A stretch of DNA of 64,000 bases from Candidatus Uabimicrobium amorphum (GTDB lineage: Bacteria > Planctomycetota > Uabimicrobiia > Uabimicrobiales > Uabimicrobiaceae): NCBI RefSeq assembly GCF_009002475.1, contig NZ_AP019860.1:1364001-1428000 (forward strand), written 5' to 3'. The notes beneath the pieces are model-generated. The model saw only the letters and a program-made list of their open reading frames with translations. It was not told where the DNA came from and made no database searches. The stretch's first letter is position 1. Every line of letters begins with the position of its first letter. Below are positions 1-10,633 of this stretch, one piece after another. Position numbers and translations under genes: made by a program.

Positions 1-2523
<2,523 letters not shown>

Positions 2524-2538
2524 AGGGTAAAAATCAAA

Positions 2539-4167
2539 ATGAATGTTTTAGACTGGACAGTTGTAGCTGTTTATTTATCATCAATGATTGCGCTTGCTAT
2601 TTATCTAGGAAGATCGCAAAAAAATGAAAAAGATTACTATCTCGGAGGAAACGACGTCAACTATTTTGCGATTGCTATTTCGACAATGGCAACACAGTGT
2701 TCGACAAACAGTCTCCTAGGAGCCCCTGCTTTTGTTATATCTGTTGGTGGTTTGTTGTGGTTACAGTACGAATTGGCTGTACCACTTGCGATGATAGGTG
2801 TCATGATTTTTTTGCTTCCTTTTTTCCGTAAACAAAATATTATTTCCGTTTATGAGTATCTCGAAAAACGCTTCGGAGTAGGGACGCGGACTTTTATGTC
2901 GGTCCTTTTCCAATTTTTACGTGCGTTCGCCACTGGAGTTACCGTTTATGGTATCTCCATTGTCCTGTTTAAAATAACGGGAATTCCTTTTTGGATTTCG
3001 GTACTGATTTTGGGAATTATCACCATTATTTATGATATGTTTGGTGGAATGAAGGCGGTGATCTATTCCGATGTCATCCAAATGATCGTACTCTATGGTG
3101 GAATTGCTGTTTGTTTGTACTACGCGATTACTCTCACCGGAGGATGGGCAGAGATTTGGAGTATTCTTCCCGCAGATAAGGCAAATGCACTTGATTTTGC
3201 ACACCATGGCTTTGGTGATGGTAAGACATATGCTTTTTGGCCGATGCTCATCGGTGGATTTTTTCTATACGTTAGTTATTATGGCTGTGACCAAACTCAG
3301 GTACAGCGTGAACTATCATCAAAAGATATCGATGACACCAATATGTCGCTTTTTGTAAACGGGGTACTGCGTTTTCCTTTGGTGGTTACCTACTGTTTTG
3401 TTGGGGTAGCTCTCGCGGCATTTATTGTCAAAAATCCTGAGTTTATAGAAAAACTGATTTTGACACCTGGTGGGCAACCCGATTACAATTTAGCCGTTCC
3501 GATATTCTGTACTACGTATCTACCTCACGGGATTATTGGCCTAATTATGGTGGCGCTATTCTCCGCGGCGATGTCCTCTCTTGACTCAACGATCAACTCC
3601 CTTTCGGCGACAACAATTCGCGACATTGTTGAACGCTTTTTTGTTGAAGGTGAAATGGATGATAAAACACAACTGCTATGGTCGCGAATGATGACGGTAT
3701 TTTGGGGCGTTGTGTGTGTGGGATTTTCTTTCTTCGTTGGCAATATCTCCGATTCGATTATTGAGTCGATTAATAAGATTGGTTCTCTGGCAAACGGTTC
3801 TATTCTCGCGACATTTTTACTCGCAATTTTAACGAGAAAAGCAAACGGTGTTGGGGCTGTTTGTGGTATCGTGCTCGGTTTTGCTGTCAACACCTATTTG
3901 TGGATTTTTCATCCAGAAATTTCATGGCTATGGTGGAATTTCATCGGTTGTGTGGTTACTTTTTCTTATGGATACTATGTAAGTGTTCGCGTTGGCGGTG
4001 AAAAACTCAATCCTGAAAATATCGATGATTTGGTCTTCAGCAAGGATGCCAAGAAATTCTTTAACTACAAACGCAATTGGCCGATGTACTACGCTATTCT
4101 TGTAGGCTACTGCGTATTTATGATTTACATGTTGCAAATCATAAGTAGTTGGGGAGGCAAAGCATAG
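2539..4167 (+). CDS. Sodium:solute symporter (SSS family)
   Basis: A 542-residue polytopic membrane protein with about 13 predicted hydrophobic helices, the usual size for the sodium:solute symporter family (SGLT/PutP fold). The start region YLGRSQKNEKDYYLGG matches the conserved first cytoplasmic loop, and the GCDQTQVQRELSSKD stretch matches the family's DQ-VQR signature. The family couples inward sodium flow to uptake of sugars, amino acids or monocarboxylates; the sequence does not tell which. It lies 15 bases after the propeller protein and its stop codon touches the start of the glycosyltransferase, so the three are probably one transcript. Confidence 0.93.
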   Translation: MNVLDWTVVAVYLSSMIALAIYLGRSQKNEKDYYLGGNDVNYFAIAISTMATQCSTNSLLGAPAFVISVGGLLWLQYELAVPLAMIGVMIFLLPFFRKQNIISVYEYLEKRFGVGTRTFMSVLFQFLRAFATGVTVYGISIVLFKITGIPFWISVLILGIITIIYDMFGGMKAVIYSDVIQMIVLYGGIAVCLYYAITLTGGWAEIWSILPADKANALDFAHHGFGDGKTYAFWPMLIGGFFLYVSYYGCDQTQVQRELSSKDIDDTNMSLFVNGVLRFPLVVTYCFVGVALAAFIVKNPEFIEKLILTPGGQPDYNLAVPIFCTTYLPHGIIGLIMVALFSAAMSSLDSTINSLSATTIRDIVERFFVEGEMDDKTQLLWSRMMTVFWGVVCVGFSFFVGNISDSIIESINKIGSLANGSILATFLLAILTRKANGVGAVCGIVLGFAVNTYLWIFHPEISWLWWNFIGCVVTFSYGYYVSVRVGGEKLNPENIDDLVFSKDAKKFFNYKRNWPMYYAILVGYCVFMIYMLQIISSWGGKA

Positions 4168-5430
4168 ATGAAAATTGCTCTTTTACATTTTCGTGCTGGG
4201 GAAACCGATGGGGTTTCCCTAGAAATGGACAAGTGGAAAAAAGCTATTGGTAACATTGGTGGCGAATGCACAATTATCGCGGGTTCTGGAGGAGATTATA
4301 ACGATCCGTATTTGAGCTATCGCCACGACGATGTCGTGAAGTTTTTTGCAAATGCTTTTACAAAACTATCGGTTACGGAAGACGAATTACGTGTAGCATA
4401 CAAAGAAATTTATAGTCATGCATGCCGTGCGTTAACGTCTATTTTTAATTCTGTCAAGCCCGATAGTGTTGTGGTAAACAATATCTATTCACTTCCATTA
4501 AATCTTCCGCTAGCCGTTGCTATTAGCGATGTATGTGGAAAGCGCGGTATTGAAATTATTGGTTTTCACCATGATTTTTACTGGGAGCGCGAAATTTATA
4601 ATGTGACTTGTCCATTTATCGCAGAACTTGTAGAAGAGTATTTTCCTCCGCAAAATTTAGCACGGCATTTAGTGATAAACTCCATTGCTCAGCAATCTCT
4701 TAGCGAGCGCAAAGATCTACCATCTAAGGTAGTGGATAACTACTTCGATTTTGAGGAAGTGACTTTTGCCAAAGACGATTACAACAGTCAGTTGCGTAGT
4801 ACTTTGGGAATAGCGGAAAATGATATTTTTGCTCTACATGCGACACGCATTGTAAAACGCAAAAGCATTGAGTTTGCCTTGGAAGTGTGCGCACAGATGC
4901 AAAAATGTACCCAACGAAAAGTACACTTAATATTTCCAGGTTTAGAGGAGGATCCTCCTTACTACGAAATGTTACACCGCTATGCCAAAGAAATTGGTTT
5001 TTCCCCTACGTTTGTTCCCGATTTGTGTACGCATACGCGTAAGGAGGGAACATTTTCGTTGTGGGACTTTTATGTCACTGCCGATGTCGTAACGTATACA
5101 AGTACTTACGAGGGCTGGGGAAATCAACTTATCGAGGCTATTGCCGCAATGAAACCCATTGTGATCTATGAATACCCTGTATACAAGAGTAACATAAAGC
5201 CATTGGGCTTTGAGCTTTTTTCTTTAGGGGATTCATACACAAAGGCTGGAGATGTTTTGCAGCTTCCTCGACAAAGAGTGAAAGACACCGCGCAAAGTGT
5301 CCTTGAATTTATTGAAAATCCACAGCCTCAGATTTTGCAAAAAAACTATGATATAGCAAAGGAGCATTTATCTATAAATGCTTTAGAAAAAGTATGTTAT
5401 CGTTTGTTTTGCGAAAAAAAATCTTCATGA
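4168..5430 (+). CDS. GT4-family glycosyltransferase
   Basis: 420 residues with the two-lobed GT-B layout. The C-terminal lobe carries the E-x7-E nucleotide-sugar motif (E315 and E323, within YEGWGNQLIEA), typical of retaining GT4 enzymes, and an ATRIVKRKSIE segment that resembles the donor-site R/K loop. The N-terminus (KIALLHFRAGETDGVS) fits the first Rossmann strand with its Gly-rich acceptor loop. The general form resembles the mannosylglucosylglycerate synthase-type enzymes that make compatible solutes, but this is only a resemblance. The ATG directly follows the symporter stop codon, with a GGAGG about ten bases upstream. A strong hairpin terminator follows. Confidence 0.85.
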   Translation: MKIALLHFRAGETDGVSLEMDKWKKAIGNIGGECTIIAGSGGDYNDPYLSYRHDDVVKFFANAFTKLSVTEDELRVAYKEIYSHACRALTSIFNSVKPDSVVVNNIYSLPLNLPLAVAISDVCGKRGIEIIGFHHDFYWEREIYNVTCPFIAELVEEYFPPQNLARHLVINSIAQQSLSERKDLPSKVVDNYFDFEEVTFAKDDYNSQLRSTLGIAENDIFALHATRIVKRKSIEFALEVCAQMQKCTQRKVHLIFPGLEEDPPYYEMLHRYAKEIGFSPTFVPDLCTHTRKEGTFSLWDFYVTADVVTYTSTYEGWGNQLIEAIAAMKPIVIYEYPVYKSNIKPLGFELFSLGDSYTKAGDVLQLPRQRVKDTAQSVLEFIENPQPQILQKNYDIAKEHLSINALEKVCYRLFCEKKSS

Positions 5431-5448
5431 TGATACCAGATTTTTTAT

Positions 5449-5477
5449 CAAACCCCTTAAGTAAAACTAGGGGTTTG
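5449..5477 (+). terminator. Rho-independent terminator after the glycosyltransferase
   Basis: The arms CAAACCCCT and AGGGGTTTG form a perfect 9-bp stem with an 11-base loop, followed by the T-rich stretch TTGCTTTTTCATTTT. It closes the first operon and separates it from the sensor kinase. Confidence 0.85.
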
Positions 5478-5519
5478 TTGCTTTTTCATTTTACATTTTT
5501 GTTGTGGTAAAATTCGTCC

Positions 5520-7253
5520 ATGCATCATAAAATTTCAGCCATCTTAAAAAAACATACAATAGTTATCCTCTCTACTTTTTCTCTCACAGGTGTGGTTGTT
5601 GTCGTTCTGTACTTATCACATGTTTACCAGACTTTCGAAGAAAATATTGCTTTACAAAATGCCAAGGATTACGTTAAGCTTTTGCGCATTTTTCGTAAGT
5701 TTTATACTTCAGAGGTGGTAAAACCAGCAAAAAAGCACGGAATGGAAATTACGCATGACTATAGAAATAAAAAAGCGATCCCTCTACCAGCCACATTGAG
5801 TATGATGATAGGTAACAAACTAGGCCAATCTAGCGATATTAAAACCTATTTGTATAGCGCGTATCCATTTCCATGGAGAAAAAACGAAGGGCTTAATGAT
5901 TCGTTCCGTCGCGACGCATGGAAAAAAATAACGAATAACAAGGAAAAACCATTCTATCGTTACGAGTCGGCAAATGGTAAAAGGGTACTTCGTTATGCCA
6001 GTGCCGATATCATGCATCCAAGTTGCGTAAAATGTCATAACACTCACAAGCATACCCCAAAAAGCGATTGGCGTGTTGGCGATGTGCGTGGCATTGTTGA
6101 AATACGTTTACCCATGGATGTGTTCGCTACCGAGGTCAATAATCGTTTATTTTCGATTACAGCTTTAATTTTCGCTATAACCATACTCGGTCTAGTCGGA
6201 ATAGCTTTTATTTTTAAGGAATTACGCAATAATTACCTTAAAATGGAGCAACACAGTGAAAAAATGCACGATGAAATAGAAAAACACAAAAAAACGGAAA
6301 AGAGACTTATTGAAAGTAAAAAATTATTAGAAGAAAACACTGTTTCGAAAACAGTGTTAGAGGAAAGCAATCGCCGTTATAAAGCGATTATTGAGGCAAT
6401 CCCTGATCGGGTTATTGAATTGAGCAATTGTTATACGGATACAGAGTTGCCGCAAATCTTTTATGATTATTTTCATAAGGCGCAAAAAACACAGCAAGTG
6501 CAGTTTTTCAAGCTACGACAGAAAGTCGAAGGAGACTTACGTGACTATGAAGTTTATGTGAACGTGGTAAACGAGGACGAAGGACTCGCTTTCATTCGCG
6601 ATGTTACTCAGAAGCGTTTGATGGAAAATGAAATTTTGAATATCAGTGAATATGAGCGGAAAAAAATTGGCCAAGATCTACATGATGACTTAGGGCAGCG
6701 CCTTGCGAGTATAGCTTATATAACGAACGTACTCAAAGATAAGCACCAAAAAATTGGTGGTGATATAAAAGATTTCGAAATGGTAGAGGACTTGATTCGC
6801 ACATCAATTGAACAGTCACGAACTTTAGCCCGGGGGCTTTATCCGATTGAAATTGATGAGCATGGAATTATAGGTGCGCTGCAAAAACTTACGCAGCAAA
6901 CGCAGCAGTTGTACAATATAAAGTGCTCTTTGCATGTCGCAGTACAAGAGATTACCGTAAAATCCATTGTTCGCGAACATTTATATCGTATTGCACAAGA
7001 AGCAATCCACAACGCGGTGAAACACAGCAAAGCAGAAAAAATTGATATTTCTCTTTACGAGGATGAGCAACTAACCCTAACAATTAGTGACAATGGTATC
7101 GGTTTTCCCGAAGTTATGGAGAAAAAACACGGTATGGGATTGAACACCATGCGTTATCGCGCCAATAGACTGCAAGGTGATTTATTTATCAATAGTACGG
7201 TGGGTAAAACCTCTGTAATTTGTAAAATACCGAGAGGGGATAACAATGAGTAA
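5520..7253 (+). CDS. Sensor histidine kinase with c-type heme DUF3365-like sensor domain
   Basis: 577 residues: a first membrane helix (about 12-34), an extracytoplasmic domain of the DUF3365/Tll0287-like type, a second helix (about 211-233), a coiled-coil linker, a short PAS-like region, then HisKA_3 and HATPase domains. The sensor domain has a c-heme attachment motif CVKCH (C169, C172, H173). The dimerisation domain has the NarL-class HDDLGQRLA box with phospho-acceptor H388, and the ATPase domain shows the N box (EAIHNAVKHS) and DNGIGF. This suggests redox or small-gas sensing through bound heme; the signal itself is not shown. The gene overlaps the downstream response regulator by 8 bases. 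A TAAAAT box ends only 6 bases before the ATG, so the transcript could be nearly leaderless. Confidence 0.92.
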   Translation: MHHKISAILKKHTIVILSTFSLTGVVVVVLYLSHVYQTFEENIALQNAKDYVKLLRIFRKFYTSEVVKPAKKHGMEITHDYRNKKAIPLPATLSMMIGNKLGQSSDIKTYLYSAYPFPWRKNEGLNDSFRRDAWKKITNNKEKPFYRYESANGKRVLRYASADIMHPSCVKCHNTHKHTPKSDWRVGDVRGIVEIRLPMDVFATEVNNRLFSITALIFAITILGLVGIAFIFKELRNNYLKMEQHSEKMHDEIEKHKKTEKRLIESKKLLEENTVSKTVLEESNRRYKAIIEAIPDRVIELSNCYTDTELPQIFYDYFHKAQKTQQVQFFKLRQKVEGDLRDYEVYVNVVNEDEGLAFIRDVTQKRLMENEILNISEYERKKIGQDLHDDLGQRLASIAYITNVLKDKHQKIGGDIKDFEMVEDLIRTSIEQSRTLARGLYPIEIDEHGIIGALQKLTQQTQQLYNIKCSLHVAVQEITVKSIVREHLYRIAQEAIHNAVKHSKAEKIDISLYEDEQLTLTISDNGIGFPEVMEKKHGMGLNTMRYRANRLQGDLFINSTVGKTSVICKIPRGDNNE

Positions 7254-7911
7254 AAAAATACAAGTATTCTTAATAGATGATCATCCTATCCTTCGTCATG
7301 GATTGACCCTTCTCCTTAACCAGCAGGAAGACATACAAGTCTGTTTAGAAGCGTGTAACTTTATTGAAGTAAAGCAAAAGCTTCCCACGAACAATGTCAA
7401 TGTTATCATTTTGGATTTATCTCTGGAAGAGGTAAGTGGCCTGGAGGTACTAAAATGGATTCGCGAAAATTATCCGTCACTTCCCGTATTAATTTTGTCA
7501 ATGTATGACGAAAATGTCTACGCCGAACGAGCGTTGCGTTCTGGAGCAAACGGTTATATAAGTAAACAATCTCCTCCGCCAGAAATTATCAATGCCATTC
7601 GCACTGTTCACTCCGGAGAAATTTACTTAAACCACCAAATGTTTTCCAAATTACTCTCCAAATATTTAAATAATAAAAATGATAACGACTCGCTTTTTGA
7701 AAAGTTAACAAAACGTGAACTCGAAATTTTTCGTCTCTTTGGCGAAGGAATGACAGTGAAAGGTATCGCAGAAAAATTGCATATCAGCGTAAAAACAGTA
7801 GAAACACATAAGTTAAACATTAGAGAAAAACTGAACTTCAGTAAAGGTGAAGACGTGATCCGCGTAGCAAAAATATGGATTGCCACGGGAAATTTACCGA
7901 AATACCTATAA
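7246..7911 (+). CDS. NarL/FixJ-type response regulator
   Basis: 221 residues with an N-terminal receiver domain (acidic pair D11/D12, phospho-acceptor D57 in VIILDLSLEEVSG, and the SK near residue 105) and a C-terminal LuxR-type helix-turn-helix (about 155-215, LTKRELEIFRLFGEGMTVKG then VKTVETH). It overlaps the preceding histidine kinase by 8 bases, so the two should be translationally coupled and form one two-component pair. HisKA_3 kinases regularly partner with NarL-type regulators, which supports the pairing. Target promoters are unknown; the nearest downstream gene is glutamine synthetase. Confidence 0.95.
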   Translation: MSKKIQVFLIDDHPILRHGLTLLLNQQEDIQVCLEACNFIEVKQKLPTNNVNVIILDLSLEEVSGLEVLKWIRENYPSLPVLILSMYDENVYAERALRSGANGYISKQSPPPEIINAIRTVHSGEIYLNHQMFSKLLSKYLNNKNDNDSLFEKLTKRELEIFRLFGEGMTVKGIAEKLHISVKTVETHKLNIREKLNFSKGEDVIRVAKIWIATGNLPKYL

Positions 7912-8231
7912 AGCATTTATTCATGGCTTTTGCAAAGTCTAGACCTACTTTGTTGTATTTATGCTTTGTCTGAGATGAACTCATCTCTTAAAATAAGAGA
8001 GATCTTATAAAAAAATGAGTAGAATCCCTTATTGTGAGATTTTTTATTTTTACTATAGTAAATAAACGTTTTACCTCTATATAAAGAGTTCTATCAAATC
8101 ACCACTTAATATTTTTGCGGCACTGAATTGTATATTGATGACGCAAGACTTATAAACACCATTGTGATTTAATCTATCGTAATGCAAATTATTGCGATAG
8201 ATTAAGTGCTATTTTAAAAAAGGAAGAATAC
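7912..8231 (+). promoter_or_regulatory. 320-base AT-rich leader upstream of glutamine synthetase
   Basis: No coding sequence is seen. It holds a 7-bp hairpin (TCTCTTA/TAAGAGA, 7984-8000), a 14-bp palindrome TTTACTATAGTAAA (8049-8062) and a longer 14-bp inverted repeat directly before the glutamine synthetase ribosome site (8169-8205, listed separately). The gene's Shine-Dalgarno is AAGGAAG at 8220-8226. The concentration of dyads suggests regulated expression of glutamine synthetase, for instance by the adjacent two-component system; that is inference. Confidence 0.5.
8169..8205 (+). promoter_or_regulatory. 14-bp inverted repeat before glutamine synthetase
   Basis: The arms TTAATCTATCGTAA and TTGCGATAGATTAA pair over 14 bases with one G-U wobble and a 9-base loop. 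No U-run follows, so it is not a normal terminator; it ends 14 bases before the Shine-Dalgarno. It could be an operator or an RNA leader hairpin. Confidence 0.5.
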
Positions 8232-9281
8232 ATGAAATTCTCCAAAGCTGAATATATTTGGCTCGATGGAGCACAACCAACCGCGGCTCTACGCTGTAAA
8301 ACACGCATACTGCCTTATTTTTCTCCTGTGGATGCCAATCTCGATAAATTTCCAGAGTGGGGTTATGACGGTTCATCCACTTACCAGGCAGAAGGCCATT
8401 CATCTGACTTAGTATTACGACCTGTACGCGTTGTCAATGACCCGATCGAAGGAGAAGGCAACTACTTGGTACTTTGCGAAGTTTTTGATGAGCAAGGTAA
8501 GCCACACGCGACAAATACCCGTGCAGTATTACGTGAAGTTCTCGATAACGGCGGTAAGAAACACCAACCATGGATTGGTTTTGAACAAGAGTACACATTT
8601 TTCAGCAATAACGGTCATCCATTGGGATGGCCACAGGGGGGTTATCCTGCACCGCAAGGACCTTTCTATTGCAGTGTCGGAGCGAAGAACGCTTTTGGAA
8701 GAAAAATCGTACGACGCCACACCGAGGCTTGTCTGGAGTCTGGTTTGTCCATTTATGGTATTAATGCTGAAGTAATGCCAGGACAGTGGGAATTCCAAAT
8801 TGGTTATCGTGGCATTGAAGGTGAATCAGCAGATCCACTGACAATTTCTGACCATTTATGGTTGGCGCGTTGGCTGATGCACCGCATTGCAGAAGACGAA
8901 GAAGTTACGGTTTCTTTTGACGCAAAACCGGTGAAGGGGGATTGGAATGGCGCGGGAATGCACACAAATTTTTCGGTGAACGAAACGCGAAAAGAAGGTG
9001 GATTAGATTTCATTCACAATGCCATTAAGTCTTTAGAATCGAAACATATGGAACATGTTGCTGTATATGGACATGGTTTAGATGAAAGACTTACCGGTTT
9101 GCATGAGACATGTCATATTACAGAATTTAAGTCCGGGGTGTCAGACCGTGGAGCTTCTATTCGCATACCTCTTCATGTACAGGAAAAAGGTTACGGTTAC
9201 TTTGAAGACCGTCGTCCTAATGCAAATGCCGATCCTTATCAAGTATCTGCGCGTTTAGTGAAGACGGTTTGTAACGTATAA
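8232..9281 (+). CDS. glnII: Glutamine synthetase type II (eukaryote-like)
   Basis: 349 residues, the usual length of the short type II enzyme rather than the roughly 470 of GlnA type I. Family hallmarks are present: WGYDGSSTYQAEG near the N-terminus, the metal-binding GFEQEYTFF, EVMPGQWEFQIG and GAGMHTNFS. The enzyme makes glutamine from glutamate, ammonia and ATP in the cytoplasm. Type II enzymes are typical of eukaryotes and occur in some bacteria, including rhizobia and planctomycetes. They lack the adenylylation control of type I, so control here may rest on transcription through the dyad-rich leader. A bidirectional terminator follows. Confidence 0.95.
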   Translation: MKFSKAEYIWLDGAQPTAALRCKTRILPYFSPVDANLDKFPEWGYDGSSTYQAEGHSSDLVLRPVRVVNDPIEGEGNYLVLCEVFDEQGKPHATNTRAVLREVLDNGGKKHQPWIGFEQEYTFFSNNGHPLGWPQGGYPAPQGPFYCSVGAKNAFGRKIVRRHTEACLESGLSIYGINAEVMPGQWEFQIGYRGIEGESADPLTISDHLWLARWLMHRIAEDEEVTVSFDAKPVKGDWNGAGMHTNFSVNETRKEGGLDFIHNAIKSLESKHMEHVAVYGHGLDERLTGLHETCHITEFKSGVSDRGASIRIPLHVQEKGYGYFEDRRPNANADPYQVSARLVKTVCNV

Positions 9282-9300
9282 TTTTATTGCAAAATTTCAC

Positions 9301-9328
9301 TTTGTGAGCGCAATTTTGCGCTCACAAA
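9301..9328. terminator. Bidirectional terminator between glutamine synthetase and the Ppx/GppA-like gene
   Basis: Perfect 12-bp stem TTTGTGAGCGCA/TGCGCTCACAAA with a 4-base loop between convergent genes. A/T-rich flanks on both sides allow it to act in both directions. Confidence 0.8.
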
Positions 9329-9336
9329 ATACGAAT

Positions 9337-10311
9337 TTATTTCCACATCGCTTGATGTAAAAGAACACCATTCGCCATGTTGACTTTCTTTGGCTTCACC
9401 ACATTAATACCCAACTCCGCCATGAATGCTTCTACTAATATCATATTGCTAATTTCAGTACTAGCATATTTGCTGCCGATATCGGCGTCTGTCTTACCAA
9501 TACCGTTGTATACTAGAGCTTCAGAAAAAGCACTTATTCCATATTTATCTCCCATTTTTAGCTGACCGCGAATGCTATAGTAGTGTACGCCACCAATACC
9601 TAATACGTGAGTCTTTCCATCTTTCAATTTGTCTTTGATGGCTTGAGGAACGTTCTTTGCCACTCCACGAGCATATTTATGTGCTTTCTCTTTTTCTTCT
9701 GAGCTTATGGGATTGGGAGAGTTGCCGTCTTTTTTTTGTATCTCTTTAATGATGTGATTTGCAAAAGTAACGGAAGCGAGGTTTCCTTTATAAATCACAT
9801 GCTCATTATCCTTAAGGGCTATCATTTGCATACTTCCTGCTCCGATATCCCACACGACGACGTTCTGTGCTTGTACATCTTCTCCTGCTAGAGCACCATA
9901 AAAACCTAAAACAGCTTCTTGCTCTTGGGTAATGATGGTGACATGAATCCCTAATACCTTCGAAATAAAATCCGCAAACTCTTTACCGTTTTTCGCGGTG
10001 CGAAAAGAAGCTGTTGCCACTGCGCGGAATTGTGTGGCGCCTTTTTGTATTGCAGTCCACTTTAGTGTTGCTAAAGTTAGAGTTCCGAGGTTTCTTATTT
10101 CTTTGCTAAAGGAGTCCTGCCCTTCCAAAGCTTCTTGGTAGTCTACTTTCTCATCTTGGGTATAAATAATTGTCATTTTATTTGTTGTAGTATCAACATC
10201 TGCAACAACCATTTTCGTTGAGCCAGATCCGATATCAAAAGCGGCACGCCGTACTGTTTCGGCATGGACGAAAGCCATCAGGATGACAAGCGTTAAAATA
10301 ATCTTTTTCAT
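9337..10311 (-). CDS. Secreted Ppx/GppA-like phosphatase
   Basis: 324 residues with an N-terminal signal peptide (MKKIILTLVILMAFVHA, cleavage after AHA-like VHA). The mature part begins with AAFDIGSGSTKM, the phosphate-1 loop of the ASKHA fold, followed by AVATASFRTAKNG, the QEQEAVLGF segment and the second phosphate loop WDIGAGSMQM. These are the motifs of the exopolyphosphatase/guanosine pentaphosphatase family. It has only the two N-terminal lobes and lacks the C-terminal HD domain of long Ppx. Export is unusual because family members normally act on polyphosphate or pppGpp in the cytoplasm. Substrate is therefore uncertain. It is monocistronic. Confidence 0.82.
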   Translation of the reverse strand: MKKIILTLVILMAFVHAETVRRAAFDIGSGSTKMVVADVDTTTNKMTIIYTQDEKVDYQEALEGQDSFSKEIRNLGTLTLATLKWTAIQKGATQFRAVATASFRTAKNGKEFADFISKVLGIHVTIITQEQEAVLGFYGALAGEDVQAQNVVVWDIGAGSMQMIALKDNEHVIYKGNLASVTFANHIIKEIQKKDGNSPNPISSEEKEKAHKYARGVAKNVPQAIKDKLKDGKTHVLGIGGVHYYSIRGQLKMGDKYGISAFSEALVYNGIGKTDADIGSKYASTEISNMILVEAFMAELGINVVKPKKVNMANGVLLHQAMWK

Positions 10312-10633
10312 ATGTTTCCTTCGTAGTTTTAGAGGGGTTAAAAGGATAGTGTAAGTGCTACTTCCGGCTAAATGCTTGATATTTTTGCCAGTTTGTGATA
10401 ATTATTATTGCTAAAAACAAAATTGTCAAGTATAATATCTTTTAATAAAAAACGTAAAAAACAATATTTTTTTTATTTAAATAAAAAACTAAATTGTTTG
10501 TGTTTTTGTTTTTTATATAAAAAATATAAAAAAATACGTTTTTTATTAAATTAACATAAATTATACTAAGACGAATAAGTCTTACTTGCGGAATACTTGC
10601 GCATGTGTTAAGTGTTTAACATAGGGGGATACT
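10312..10633. other. Very AT-rich divergent intergenic region
   Basis: Non-coding region between the divergent Ppx/GppA-like and ParB-like genes. From about 10430 to 10565 it is almost pure A/T with many A- and T-tracts, a composition that bends and melts easily. The last 30 bases hold a 16-bp palindrome next to the ParB-like ribosome site. No coding sequence was seen. Confidence 0.6.
10606..10621. promoter_or_regulatory. parS-like 16-bp palindrome at the ParB-like gene
   Basis: TGTTAAGTGTTTAACA is a 16-base inverted repeat with 6-bp arms and the TGTT...AACA ends of the classical parS site (TGTTTCACGTGAAACA), but with a different centre. It lies immediately upstream of the AGGGGG ribosome site (10623-10628). 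It is a candidate binding site or autoregulatory operator for the ParB-like protein. Confidence 0.45.

Noticed and set aside
3525..3893. 122-codon minus-strand ORF in the symporter
   Set aside because: Lies entirely inside the well-supported symporter gene and has no start signal or domain.
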